Source: Chryseobacterium lathyri (GTDB lineage: Bacteria > Bacteroidota > Bacteroidia > Flavobacteriales > Weeksellaceae). Taken from it: 64,000 bases of DNA. The notes under the pieces were generated by a model. That model had not been told where the DNA came from. It searched no databases and saw nothing but the letters and a program-made list of their open reading frames with translations. Both the position numbers and the translations under genes were made by a program. Numbering within the stretch: position 1 is the first letter of the stretch; each line of letters starts with the position of its first letter. Location: assembly GCF_003290185.1 (NCBI RefSeq), contig NZ_QNFY01000011.1, forward strand, positions 62,001 through 126,000. The letters run 5' to 3'. Shown here piece by piece: positions 44,795 through 54,400 of this stretch.

Positions 44795-46933
44795 TTATTC
44801 TCTATTTTTTACCATTACCCATCCTGAGAACTTGAATGGAGTATTCTTTTTATCATTTTCATTCCAAGTGACAGAGTACCAGTATGTTCCCGTGGGAATT
44901 TTTTTGCCGGCAACTGTTCCGTCCCATTTATATCCATTGGACTTATCTGCCTGGTGGATCTTGGTTCCGTATCTGTCAAAGATGCTGAATATAAGTCCAT
45001 TTTTGCCAGATAATGCTGAATAATCTATTACATCATTTACACCGTCTCCGTTTGGAGTGATCACATTGATAAGATTAGGCACCACAACTGTTATCTCAAT
45101 AGGTTCGCAGTCATAAGCATCTTTTACATATACAGTATGGTCTCCTCTTGAAACATTGGTGAAGACATTAGAGTCCTGCCAGTTGATGTTGTCCATAGAA
45201 TATTTGTACTCAGGTGCTCCGGCAATAACATTTACAGTTATAGTAGTGTTGGAAATATCAATGCTTGAAACAACCGGTTGTTCAGAAGCGTATACTTTTA
45301 CAGCCTGTAGTGTGATACAGTCGCCGGTTTTTAATTTAACCCAATATGTTCCTACCCCTACATTGTTGATAGCTTGCGTAGTCGCTCCCGTGCTCCACTC
45401 GTAACCATTGAATCCAGGCCCCGCATCCAGTGTTGTTTTATCCTCAACACAGATGATCTTGTCCTGAAGAACATTTGAATAAACAGGAGAAAGTACAGTT
45501 AATGTTACTTTTGCAATAGAATAACATCCCTGTGCATTAAATACTTTTACATAAATAACTCCGGCTGGAGCAGTATAGGCTAAGAAACTCAGAATTTCAT
45601 TGGTTCCGTTTACCGCATCTGTTAGAGACGGATAGTATTTTTTGACCGCCCCTACTACAGTTGTTACTGTGGCATTGCTTAGATTGAATGTTCCAAGTGA
45701 AGGATTTGTTTCAAGGAAACAAGATCTTAAAGAAGCATCAGTGACAGCTACCAGGGGATGAAACTTCAGGGTGATTTGCGCTGTTGCCGTACATCCGAAT
45801 TCATTGGTTGCTTTTACATAGATTTTTCCTTCAGCAGAAACAAACTGATAGATAGCAGGACTGGTGATCTCATTCGTTCCAGCGTTCAGATCAAACAAGG
45901 TCGGGTAATACTGGAGAGTATGAGTGGGACCGGCTCCTATAGCGGCAGTAGTAAGATCGAACATGGCTGTTCCTGAACCGTTGTTGCTGCAACTCGTAAG
46001 CGTGGCGTTGGTTAATGTAAATCCGCCGTCCCTGAATTTGAATTTTCCTGTAATAAAACAGCCATTCATGGGGTTTGTAGGATTCGCAGGATCCTGATAT
46101 ACGATCCTGTAGTAGTAAACTGATGTAAGGTTTACAACCTCTGAAGTGACAGGATTTCCTCCTGTAATGGCATCATTCGTATTTTTATGGTAAGATACTT
46201 TGAAATTTGGACTGTTGCCATTGATGATTCCTGCGCTTAGAGTAGCAAAATTGAATGGAGTGGCAAGTGAACATACCGTTACTTCATTCGGGTCTGCAGG
46301 ATTAGCTGCAGGAAGTCCTGGAGTAACAAACGGAAACGGAGCTAAGGTAGGATCGTTGAATGCAGAGCTTAAACTTGCAGTACCTGTCCACGTTAGCGAG
46401 AATCCATCTGGTGAACTTCTATAGTTATCTACCACAAGATAATAAGTCTCACCAGCCTGTACGACCATATGTGGACTCCATTCAGCTTGATTTCCGGCAC
46501 TTCCATTGGTGTTTGGCGGCGGCGGTGGCGGTATTGTCAGAAGTAAACCTGTATTTCCCTGAGATGAACCTGTACCATTGAAGTTACATCTTAATGGAGT
46601 TACAAAAATGTTATTGTTATTTAAAGAAGTACATCCGTTTGTAGTAGGACCATAAACAGCAAAGTCATAGTCATCAGTATCAATGGTCGGATTAATCACA
46701 AATGCTAATGTTCCTGATGTTGACGCTGTGAAGCTGTACCATACAGAAAAGTGTTCGTTATCCGTATCACTCAGGCAGGAATTGACACCAATACCTTCCA
46801 GGACATTCCCTGGTCCCGAAGGGGTGTAAGAGATGTCCGAGTTTCCACAAATAGATATTGCACTAATACAATCTGATTGGGCATATAAGATGCGTGAGCA
46901 GATGATTAGGAAAACGAGTAATGCTTTTTTCAT
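44795..46933 (-). CDS. T9SS type B cargo, CGNSDISYTPSG-type N-domain (paralog 4)
   Basis: The 712-residue protein has a signal peptide (MKKALLVFLIICSRILYAQS), the same N-domain as paralog 3 (ICGNSDISYTPSGPGNVLE, HFSVWYSFTASTSGTLAFVI, WSPHMVVQAGETYYLVVDNY) and the shared beta modules, Ig-like, SprB-like and type B sorting segments. Its C-terminal half is nearly the same as that of paralog 1: TDASLR, CFLETNPSLGTFNLSNA, KKYYPSLTDA, FLAYTAP, DKIICVEDKTTLDAGPGFNG and NVITPNGDGVND with FDRYG. A -7 box is at 46954-46961. Same presumed surface role as its neighbours. Confidence 0.9.
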   Translation of the reverse strand: MKKALLVFLIICSRILYAQSDCISAISICGNSDISYTPSGPGNVLEGIGVNSCLSDTDNEHFSVWYSFTASTSGTLAFVINPTIDTDDYDFAVYGPTTNGCTSLNNNNIFVTPLRCNFNGTGSSQGNTGLLLTIPPPPPPNTNGSAGNQAEWSPHMVVQAGETYYLVVDNYRSSPDGFSLTWTGTASLSSAFNDPTLAPFPFVTPGLPAANPADPNEVTVCSLATPFNFATLSAGIINGNSPNFKVSYHKNTNDAITGGNPVTSEVVNLTSVYYYRIVYQDPANPTNPMNGCFITGKFKFRDGGFTLTNATLTSCSNNGSGTAMFDLTTAAIGAGPTHTLQYYPTLFDLNAGTNEITSPAIYQFVSAEGKIYVKATNEFGCTATAQITLKFHPLVAVTDASLRSCFLETNPSLGTFNLSNATVTTVVGAVKKYYPSLTDAVNGTNEILSFLAYTAPAGVIYVKVFNAQGCYSIAKVTLTVLSPVYSNVLQDKIICVEDKTTLDAGPGFNGYEWSTGATTQAINNVGVGTYWVKLKTGDCITLQAVKVYASEQPVVSSIDISNTTITVNVIAGAPEYKYSMDNINWQDSNVFTNVSRGDHTVYVKDAYDCEPIEITVVVPNLINVITPNGDGVNDVIDYSALSGKNGLIFSIFDRYGTKIHQADKSNGYKWDGTVAGKKIPTGTYWYSVTWNENDKKNTPFKFSGWVMVKNRE

Positions 46934-46953
46934 AAAGGGGGATTTAAAAAAGA

Positions 46954-46961
46954 CAAATATA
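46954..46961 (-). promoter_or_regulatory. -7 box of fourth T9SS cargo gene
   Basis: TATATTTG on the minus strand, 20 bases before the ATG; no clear -33 TTG. Confidence 0.5.
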
Positions 46962-47024
46962 AAAAATTATTAAAGTTAAATTAAAGTTTTTGTGATATAT
47001 TTAATAGAATCAATATATTATTGT

Positions 47025-48260
47025 CTAATAATTCATTTTTCTCAGCTTGGGATTTGTGCTCCCTACAAGAAGGGCTACCAACACCGTCATAGTTCCCCCG
47101 AAGACTACAGACCGCACCACACCGAGTAGTTTTGCCATGAGTCCGCTTTCAAACTGCCCCATTTCATTGCTGGACATGATGAATATAGAATTGACGCTCA
47201 GTACACGTCCTCTGATATTGTCAGGAGTTTTCAGCTGTACTATAGTCCCTCTGATTACCACCGAAATTCCGTCAAGCATTCCGCTCATGACAAGGAACAT
47301 AAATGAGAGCCAATACAGTTTGGATAAGCCAAAACCAATGATGCAAAGTCCAAATCCGGCAACAACGGCAAGAAGAATTTTTCCCTGATTTTTCCTTAAC
47401 GGAATAACCGCCAGAAGAGTGATGATGCACATAGAACCTATATCTGAAGCAGCATTCAAAAGACCGAAACCTTCTGCTCCCGCATCTAAAATGTCAGTGG
47501 CAAATACCGGAATCATAGCAACGGCCCCACCAAACAGAACGGCAAACATATCAAGGCATAATGCCCCTAAAATTTCTTTTGTCTTAAAGATATAGGAAAT
47601 ACCCTCGCGCATGCTTTCCACCACATTTACATTCGCCTTTATATACTCGGAATGCTGTTGTTTCAGCTGCCAGAAGAACAGAGAAGCGATAAATATTAAA
47701 GAGATAATAACGATTAATGTCCATTTTACACCGAAAAATCCTATAAGAAGTCCTCCCGCAGCATGCCCGCATACAGAAGAGATCAAAAATGTAGCCTGGT
47801 TCAGGGTTACTGCATTCGGAAGATTTTCCTTCTTTACTATTTTAGGAATCATTGAAGGAACGATAGGCCCAATAAAGGCTCTTGCAATTCCGGTGAAAAA
47901 TATAACGGTGTATATAAAATAAGTGATTTCATGTCCGTTAAAATGCATTTCGACATTGAAAAATGCAGGGATCAGCAGCAGGCCAATCAGGAAAATATAT
48001 GCATAATTGCAGATCAGGAGCAGCCTTTTTTTCTCATTCATATCAATGACATGGCCCGCATATAAAGCACAGCTTACCGCAGGAATTACTTCCGAAAGTC
48101 CGATAAGGCCTATTGAAAAAGGATCTTTTGTCAACTGATACACCCACCATCCCAATAAAGTAGCGAGCATTCTGAAGGCTAAAACAATAAAAAATCTTCC
48201 CGTAAGAAGATTCCTGAATTCAACATTTTGCAATGTTTTTAACGGTGTAAAGGAAATCAT
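47025..48260 (-). CDS. Major facilitator superfamily transporter
   Basis: The 411-residue membrane protein has about twelve helices, with the MFS loop after helix 2 in AGHVIDMNEKKRLLLI and a repeat of the pattern after the central loop. It resembles the MFS_3/enterobactin-exporter-like (EntS) group, whose members export small molecules, but the substrate is unknown. ATG 48260 was chosen (MISFTPLKTLQNVEFRNLL) over a TTG two codons earlier. Transcribed alone; the upstream lipoprotein gene ends in a hairpin. Confidence 0.85.
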   Translation of the reverse strand: MISFTPLKTLQNVEFRNLLTGRFFIVLAFRMLATLLGWWVYQLTKDPFSIGLIGLSEVIPAVSCALYAGHVIDMNEKKRLLLICNYAYIFLIGLLLIPAFFNVEMHFNGHEITYFIYTVIFFTGIARAFIGPIVPSMIPKIVKKENLPNAVTLNQATFLISSVCGHAAGGLLIGFFGVKWTLIVIISLIFIASLFFWQLKQQHSEYIKANVNVVESMREGISYIFKTKEILGALCLDMFAVLFGGAVAMIPVFATDILDAGAEGFGLLNAASDIGSMCIITLLAVIPLRKNQGKILLAVVAGFGLCIIGFGLSKLYWLSFMFLVMSGMLDGISVVIRGTIVQLKTPDNIRGRVLSVNSIFIMSSNEMGQFESGLMAKLLGVVRSVVFGGTMTVLVALLVGSTNPKLRKMNY

Positions 48261-48270
48261 GCACAAAAAT

Positions 48271-48294
48271 AGCCTTAAATATTTATTTAAGGCT
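48271..48294 (-). terminator. Terminator after small lipoprotein gene
   Basis: AGCCTTAAAT and ATTTAAGGCT form a 10-base stem with an ATTT loop, followed on the minus strand by ATTTTTG. It lies only 10 bases before the MFS start codon. Confidence 0.6.
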
Positions 48295-48352
48295 GCTTAT
48301 ATACTGTTTTTCTGAATGATAAATCAAATAGGTCCCGAAAGATAAAATCTAT

Positions 48353-48715
48353 TTAGTCAGCTCTCAATGCACTGATTACAATGGCCGCAACACCGGCTGC
48401 GCCAATGACGGTAGCGCCTGCTGTTACTCTTGCTTTAGATCTGTCTTTTACAGCAGCTACATTGGATTTCGGGATAATTACCTCTGTACTGTCCTTTTTG
48501 CCTGCAGTTCCTATAAGGTTGTCACCATCTATGTTTCGGAATAGCATTTTCTGTTTGGCAGAACCATCTTTCATGGTAACAACATACATTTTTCCAGCCT
48601 GAAGATTAGAATAATTGTTTTTTGAAATGTCCTCGCTGTACTTTGTTGTAGCGCAGGATGAAATGACAAATAAGGATGTTAGTAAAGATGACTTTAAAAG
48701 TACAGATGCTTTCAT
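48353..48715 (-). CDS. Small lipoprotein of unknown function
   Basis: The 120-residue protein has a lipoprotein signal (MKASVLLKSSLLTSLFVISS, then Cys21 with ATTKYSEDIS). The middle part (AGKMYVVTMKDGSAKQKMLF, NLIGTAGKKDSTEVIIPKSN) looks like a small beta barrel, and the end is a hydrophobic, glycine/alanine-rich helix (ATVIGAAGVAAIVISALRAD) that may span or lie on a membrane. No acidic residues follow the cysteine directly, so it may stay in the periplasmic leaflet. No family recognised. Confidence 0.65.
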   Translation of the reverse strand: MKASVLLKSSLLTSLFVISSCATTKYSEDISKNNYSNLQAGKMYVVTMKDGSAKQKMLFRNIDGDNLIGTAGKKDSTEVIIPKSNVAAVKDRSKARVTAGATVIGAAGVAAIVISALRAD

Positions 48716-48783
48716 TATTATTTTTATTTTTTCAAATTTATAATTTTTTTCGAATATATGTTTTGGGAATTGAAAAAATATCT

Positions 48784-50283
48784 CTAAAGTTTGTAAATTT
48801 CCAACAGATCTGCAATTTTTCTGTCATTGGCAAGTCTTGGTGTTTTATTCTGGCCTCCCAGTTTGCCCTGCGATTTTGCATACTCATGGAAGGCATTCCT
48901 TTTAAGTGGGGTAATATGCAGTGGCTGAAGGATATTTCCGGTAATAAGATCATCGTAGTACGTATTTCTCTCCCGGAGCTGGCGGTCCAGTTCATTTCTG
49001 AACAATTCTAAATTTTCCGGCTCCCTTTCAAATTCTATCAGCCATTCATGATATGGAAGACCCTCCGTAGGATTTACCTGTGGGGCAAGATGGAATTCTG
49101 TGATCTGTGATGTATATTTTTCTACAGTAGCCTTCATTGCTTCCTCTACCTCAAAAGCGATCACATGTTCTCCAAAAGCAGAGGTGAAATGTTTGGTTCT
49201 GCCACTCACCAGGATTCTATACGGATCTTTATCGATGAACCTTACAACATCACCTATTGAATAAGCCCATAAACCTGAATTCGTAGAGAGGATCAGTGCG
49301 TAATCTTTATTAAGTTCTACATCTTTTAATGTTAATCTTCTTGCAGCAGGCTTGCCATACTCTTCCAGAGGTATGAATTCATAAAAAATTCCATGATCCG
49401 TTAAAAGAAGCAGACCTTCCTTAGTGTAGTCATCCTGAAAAGCAAAAAAGCCTTCAGATGCCGGAAACGTCTGGATGATATCCACTTTTCCACCCAGCAG
49501 GTCATTCATTTTATCCCGGTAAGGCTCATAGTTGACACCTCCTGTTACAAGAAGCTGGAGGTTGGGGAAAAGCTGCTTGATCTTTTTACCGTGTTTTTCA
49601 GTAAGCTTTTCAAAATACATGATCAGCCATGGCGGAATTCCGGAGATCAGCGTCATATTTTCGTGTTCTGTTTCTTCAATAATCTTATCTACCTTCGCTT
49701 CCCAATCCTCCATAATATTGGTGCTCCAGCTTGGAAGACGGTTCTTTTGAAGATAGGCTGGGATATGGTGAGCCACAATTCCGGAAAGCCGTCCCGTTTT
49801 AATACCGAAGACTTCCTCCATTTCAGGACTTCCCTGCAGAAAGATCATTTTTCCGTTCACAAAATCAGCATTGTTTTTCTGGGCGATATAATGGAACAGT
49901 GCACTCTGTGCACCTGCAATCTGAAAAGGCATTCCCTCCTTTGAGATGGGAATATATTTCGAACCGGAGGTTGTGCCTGATGTTTTTGCAAAATATTCAG
50001 GAGTTTCTGTCCAGAGAATATTGGCCTGTCCTTTTTTTACCCTCTCAATATAAGGTTTCAGATCTTCATAATCCGAAACAGGAACTCTGTCCTGGAATTC
50101 TTTGATGGACTGAATGTTTTCAAAGTCATGTTCCCTTCCGAAAAGAGTTTTCTGAGCCGTTTTCACCAAAGACAGCAAAAGGGCCTCCTGATTTTTTACT
50201 GAGTTTTTTTTGAATTCCCCGGTTTTCTGAACATGCTTTTTTGCCCAGACAAGTGCCACATTTTTCTTGAAGAAATTTAACAT
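48784..50283 (-). CDS. GH3 family acyl-adenylate/amido synthetase
   Basis: The 499-residue protein belongs to the GH3 family, named for plant auxin-amido synthetases but widespread in bacteria. It has the ATP-binding TSGTTSGSKYIPISKEGM motif, the N-terminal helix region (SNNVALVWAKKHVQKTGEFK-like), ALILSTNSGLWAYSIGDVVRF and a C-terminal lid (YHEWLIEFEREPENLE). Bacterial substrates are mostly unknown; conjugation of an acid to an amino acid is likely. It sits alone between small lipoprotein and small basic protein genes, which do not suggest a pathway. Confidence 0.85.
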   Translation of the reverse strand: MLNFFKKNVALVWAKKHVQKTGEFKKNSVKNQEALLLSLVKTAQKTLFGREHDFENIQSIKEFQDRVPVSDYEDLKPYIERVKKGQANILWTETPEYFAKTSGTTSGSKYIPISKEGMPFQIAGAQSALFHYIAQKNNADFVNGKMIFLQGSPEMEEVFGIKTGRLSGIVAHHIPAYLQKNRLPSWSTNIMEDWEAKVDKIIEETEHENMTLISGIPPWLIMYFEKLTEKHGKKIKQLFPNLQLLVTGGVNYEPYRDKMNDLLGGKVDIIQTFPASEGFFAFQDDYTKEGLLLLTDHGIFYEFIPLEEYGKPAARRLTLKDVELNKDYALILSTNSGLWAYSIGDVVRFIDKDPYRILVSGRTKHFTSAFGEHVIAFEVEEAMKATVEKYTSQITEFHLAPQVNPTEGLPYHEWLIEFEREPENLELFRNELDRQLRERNTYYDDLITGNILQPLHITPLKRNAFHEYAKSQGKLGGQNKTPRLANDRKIADLLEIYKL

Positions 50284-50341
50284 GCCTCAAATTTATAAAT
50301 AAGTATAGAATATAAAATTATTTTTCAGCCATATATGCCAC

Positions 50342-50371
50342 AAAAAAAACCGGCGAATGAGTTCACCGGTT
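50342..50371 (-). terminator. Terminator after small basic repeat protein gene
   Basis: AACCGGTGAA and TTCGCCGGTT (one mismatch) form a stem; on the minus strand a run of T follows. It lies between the repeat protein and GH3 genes. Confidence 0.75.
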
Positions 50372-50413
50372 CTTCGAAATTTGATTATGAAAATAACAAC
50401 TATATGTTAAAGT

Positions 50414-50662
50414 TTACTTGTTTTCTTTGTACCTCTTATCTGGAGTGCCGTCTTTTTTAAGTTTTTGGTTTTCCTTATACCTCTTGTCTGGGGTTCCGTC
50501 CTTTTTCATTTTTGCTGCAGGTTTTGCAGTTTTAGCTTCAGGAGCTTTTACTGTTTTTGCTGTCTGATGATGAGGGGCAGCAGGTGTTGCCGGAGCAGTC
50601 TGTTGAGCAGTTGCAAAGCCTAGTCCTAGAGCCAGGGACATTGCTGTTAATAATTTTTTCAT
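50414..50662 (-). CDS. Small secreted basic protein with KKDGTPDKRYKEN repeats
   Basis: The 82-residue protein starts at ATG 50662 (MKKLLTAMSLALGLGFATAQ), a signal peptide. It continues with an Ala/Pro/His/Lys-rich linker (PATPAAPHHQTAKTVKAPEA) and ends with two copies of a 13-residue motif, KKDGTPDKRYKEN, separated by QKL. The motif recalls the short basic adaptor domain found in other proteins (PBCV-type), a weak resemblance only. It may bind polyanions such as DNA or LPS outside the cell. Unknown function; terminators flank it on both sides, so it is its own unit. Confidence 0.6.
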   Translation of the reverse strand: MKKLLTAMSLALGLGFATAQQTAPATPAAPHHQTAKTVKAPEAKTAKPAAKMKKDGTPDKRYKENQKLKKDGTPDKRYKENK

Positions 50663-50784
50663 AGGTGTACGGTTTGTTTTTCCTTGAGTAAAGATATACA
50701 AAAAGCAGGCTGGAAATCCAGAATTTTCAACCTTAACTAAAGTTTATTACTGCTTAAAAAAAACTTAATGAAAGCTTTTAAAAG

Positions 50785-50815
50785 AAAAAAAGCCTGCTTC
50801 ATAAAGCAGGCTTTC
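50785..50815 (-). terminator. Terminator after SDDDD lipoprotein gene
   Basis: AAAGCCTGC and GCAGGCTTT form a stem with an eight-base loop; on the minus strand TTTTTTTC follows. Confidence 0.85.
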
Positions 50816-50834
50816 ATGTGTATGAATAGTTGGG

Positions 50835-51227
50835 TTAACGTGTACAGTTGGCGGTCCAGGTTTTACCGTCCTTGTTGTATAGAATTTTCAATTCATTATT
50901 GTCAATTCTAATATAAGTTGTGGCATTGGAACCAACCATTACAAGCGTATGGTCTCCTTGCTGTTGAAATTCTACTCCGTTAAGATCCGGAATACCGTTC
51001 GAGAATGCGAAATTATATTTCGTACCGCTCGCGATTTTGGTTACAAATACACTTCCGTTATCTGTGCTGTTGTTGGTAGATCCATCATTATAAGAAATGC
51101 TTCCCTTATATGTTCCTGCGAAGAAATCGTTGTTTACTGGATCATCATCATCACTACAAGATGCAAAAGATAATGCGGTAACAAAGACCAACATAAAAAT
51201 TCCTAAGATTTTAATTGCTTTTTTCAT
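50835..51227 (-). CDS. Surface-type lipoprotein of unknown function
   Basis: The 130-residue protein has a signal peptide ending FASC, with SDDDD directly after the cysteine. Acidic residues right after the lipidated Cys form the lipoprotein export signal of Bacteroidota, so it should reach the cell surface. The mature part is a small beta-rich domain (FAGTYKGSISYNDGSTNNST, KYNFAFSNGIP, TYIRIDNNELKILYNKDGK), like short lipocalin-style proteins. Ligand unknown. Transcribed alone. Confidence 0.65.
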   Translation of the reverse strand: MKKAIKILGIFMLVFVTALSFASCSDDDDPVNNDFFAGTYKGSISYNDGSTNNSTDNGSVFVTKIASGTKYNFAFSNGIPDLNGVEFQQQGDHTLVMVGSNATTYIRIDNNELKILYNKDGKTWTANCTR

Positions 51228-51411
51228 AATTTTATTTCTTTAAAAAGTTTGATAGGTTGAAATTTTCAAACACTATGCCATGCCAGAATATCCGTATTTT
51301 TTTAACTTTTAATTAGATAAATTGGTAAAAAATTAAGATTTGGGTAGGTGTTGCGTATTTTGATTGTGTTTTTAGTAATCCCTGATTTCTGAGGGAAGAA
51401 AAAAATATCCT

Positions 51412-51419
51412 TATCTTTG
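51412..51419 (+). promoter_or_regulatory. -7 box of mfd
   Basis: TATCTTTG matches TANNTTTG and precedes the mfd ATG by 63 bases; no TTG at the usual distance. Confidence 0.45.
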
Positions 51420-51482
51420 TTGTAAGCAAACGGTTTCGGAACACTCCCGAAATCGCTTTTGTCGTTTATACTATTACTATTT

Positions 51483-54400
51483 ATGCAGCTAAAACCTATT
51501 CACGAAAAGTTTCTTCCTGACCTGCTTCAAAAAGAATTTGGAAAAGAGATCTTTACCCAGTTAGAGAAAAGCCAACATATTTCCGTGAAAGGAAGTGCAG
51601 GATCTTCGGTTTCTATTTTTGTTTCCGAACTTTTTCTAACTCAGAAGAAGACCATTCTTTATCTGGTGGATGATAAAGAAGATGCCCTGTATGCCAATAC
51701 TGAAATGGAAGATCTGCTTGGAAAGGACAAAGTGCTGTACTTTCCGGCAACACATCTTGAACCTTATCAGGTAGAAAAGACACAGAATGCAAATCTTGTA
51801 CTTCGGACTGAAGTTCTGAATAAAATCAATTCCGGGAAAGCTCCTAAAGTTATTGTGGCTTATGCGGGCTCTCTGTCCGAAAAGGTTTTGAAAAAAGAAG
51901 ACTTTAAGGCGATCTCCCATCACATAAAAGTAGGTGATCAGCTGGATTTTGATTTTGTAGACGAGCTGTTGAATCATTATAACTTCCAGCAGGCAGATTT
52001 TGTTTCCGAACCGGGAGAGTTTTCGGTAAGAGGAGGAATCGTTGATGTGTTTTCATATTCCTATGAAAAGCCTTACCGTCTTACTTTCTTTGGAAATGAA
52101 GTGGAGAATATTAAAACCTTTGATATAGAAACACAGCTTTCCATAGATAAGGTGAAAGACTTTCAGTTGGTTTCCAATATGAATTTTTCAGTAACCGGAA
52201 CCCGGGTTTCGCTTCTGGAGCTGCTGCCTAAAGAAAGCTTTGTTGTTTCCAGAAATGGTGCCGTTGGAATGCAGAAGATCAGGAACTTCTATGAGAAAGC
52301 ACTGGAAAAATATGATACTTTGAATAAAGATATTGCTCACAAGGCACCACAGGACCTCTTTATTTCAGATCAGGATTTTCTGTTTGATTTTAAAAAATTT
52401 AAAACAATTGATTTTGCCGGAATTCCTATTGAAGGGCTTAAAGAAATCACGGAAATAAAAGTTGAGCAGGTTCCGCAGCCTTCCTTTCACAAAAACTTTG
52501 AACTGCTGATAGAAGACATTGAAGAAAGACAGGCCGAAGGTTTTGATACCTGGATCTCTTTCTCTACAGAAAAACAAAAAGAAAGACTGGAATCTATATT
52601 TGAAGAGCTTGAGCACGAACTTCCTTTTAAAAGTTTCAAATCCGAGCTGCATGAAGGTTTTGTAGATAATGGCCATAAACTCTTAGTATATACCGACCAT
52701 CAGATTTTTGACCGTTATCAAAGATATAAAGCAAAAAACACCTTTGCAAAATCCGAACAGCTTACCCTGAAGGATCTGATGTCTCTGAAAATAGGCGATT
52801 ATATTGCCCACATCGACCACGGAATCGGTAAATTCATGGGGCTTGTCAAAGTAAATAATGATGGAAAAATCCAGGAATGCTTTAAATTGACTTACAAAAA
52901 CGGAGACCTATTATATGTAAGTATTCACTCCCTGCATAAAATTTCAAAATATAACGGTCCGGACGGAAAAGAAATTGTGCTGAGTAAGCTGGGATCTCCG
53001 GCCTGGAAATCATTAAAACAGAAAACAAAGGCAAAAGTAAAACAGATTGCTTTTGACCTTATAAGATTATACGCTGAAAGGAAAACGGCAAAAGGATTTT
53101 CCTATACTCCGGATTCCTATCTGCAGAATGAGCTGGAAGCCAGTTTTATTTACGAAGATACTCCGGACCAGGAAAAAGCAACCATAGATGTAAAACGGGA
53201 TATGGAAGCTGATACAGTAATGGACAGGCTGGTTTGTGGTGACGTAGGTTTTGGAAAAACTGAAGTAGCAATCCGTGCCGCATTTAAAGCGGCAACAGAT
53301 GGAAAACAGGTCGCTGTATTGGTTCCTACAACGATTCTGGCGTTTCAGCATTACAGAAGCTTTAAAGAAAGACTGAAAGATTTTCCGGTGAACGTTTCTT
53401 ATGTCAACAGATTCAGAACAGCCAAACAGAAAGCAGAGGCTTTAGACGGCCTTAAAAACGGGAAGGTGGATATTATAATAGGAACCCATCAGCTGGTAAG
53501 CAGTTCCGTAAAGTTCAAAGATCTTGGACTGCTGATCATTGATGAGGAACATAAATTCGGGGTTTCGGTGAAAGATAAGCTGAAAACATTGAAAAGCAAT
53601 GTAGATACCCTTACGCTAACGGCTACTCCCATCCCGAGAACACTGCAGTTCTCCCTGATGGCGGCTAGAGATCTTTCAGTGATCAAAACACCACCGCCTA
53701 ACAGACAGCCTGTTGATACACAGCTGATAGGTTTTAATGAGGAAACCATCAGAGATGCTGTTTCTTATGAGATTCAGAGGGACGGGCAGGTATATTTTAT
53801 CAATAACAGGATTGAAAACCTTAAAGATATTGCCGGACTTATCCAGAGGCTGGTTCCGGATGCAAGAGTTATTACAGGGCACGGACAGATGGAAGGTAAG
53901 CAGCTGGAAAAGAATGTGCTCGATTTCATGGAAGGCAAATATGATGTTCTTGTTTCTACAACGATTGTTGAAAGTGGGGTGGATGTTCCTAATGCGAACA
54001 CCATATTCATTAATGATGCTCAAAGGTTCGGGATGGCAGATCTTCACCAGATGAGGGGAAGGGTAGGGCGTAGTAACAGAAAGGCTTTCTGTTATTTAAT
54101 CACGCCTCCTTATGATATGATAACCTCTGATGCCAGAAAGCGTCTTGAGGCTATTGAGCAGTTTTCAGACCTTGGAAGCGGTTTCCAGATTGCTATGAAG
54201 GATCTTGAAATCCGTGGAGCGGGAGATCTTCTCGGGGCGGAACAGAGTGGATTTATCAATGAAATGGGCTTTGAGACCTACCAGAAACTGATGCAGGAAG
54301 CATTGGAAGAATTAAAGGATGATGCGGATTTTGAAAACCTGTTCGACAATGAGGAAGACAGACAGAAGCTGTTCAAATCTGTAAAAGATGTCAATATTGA

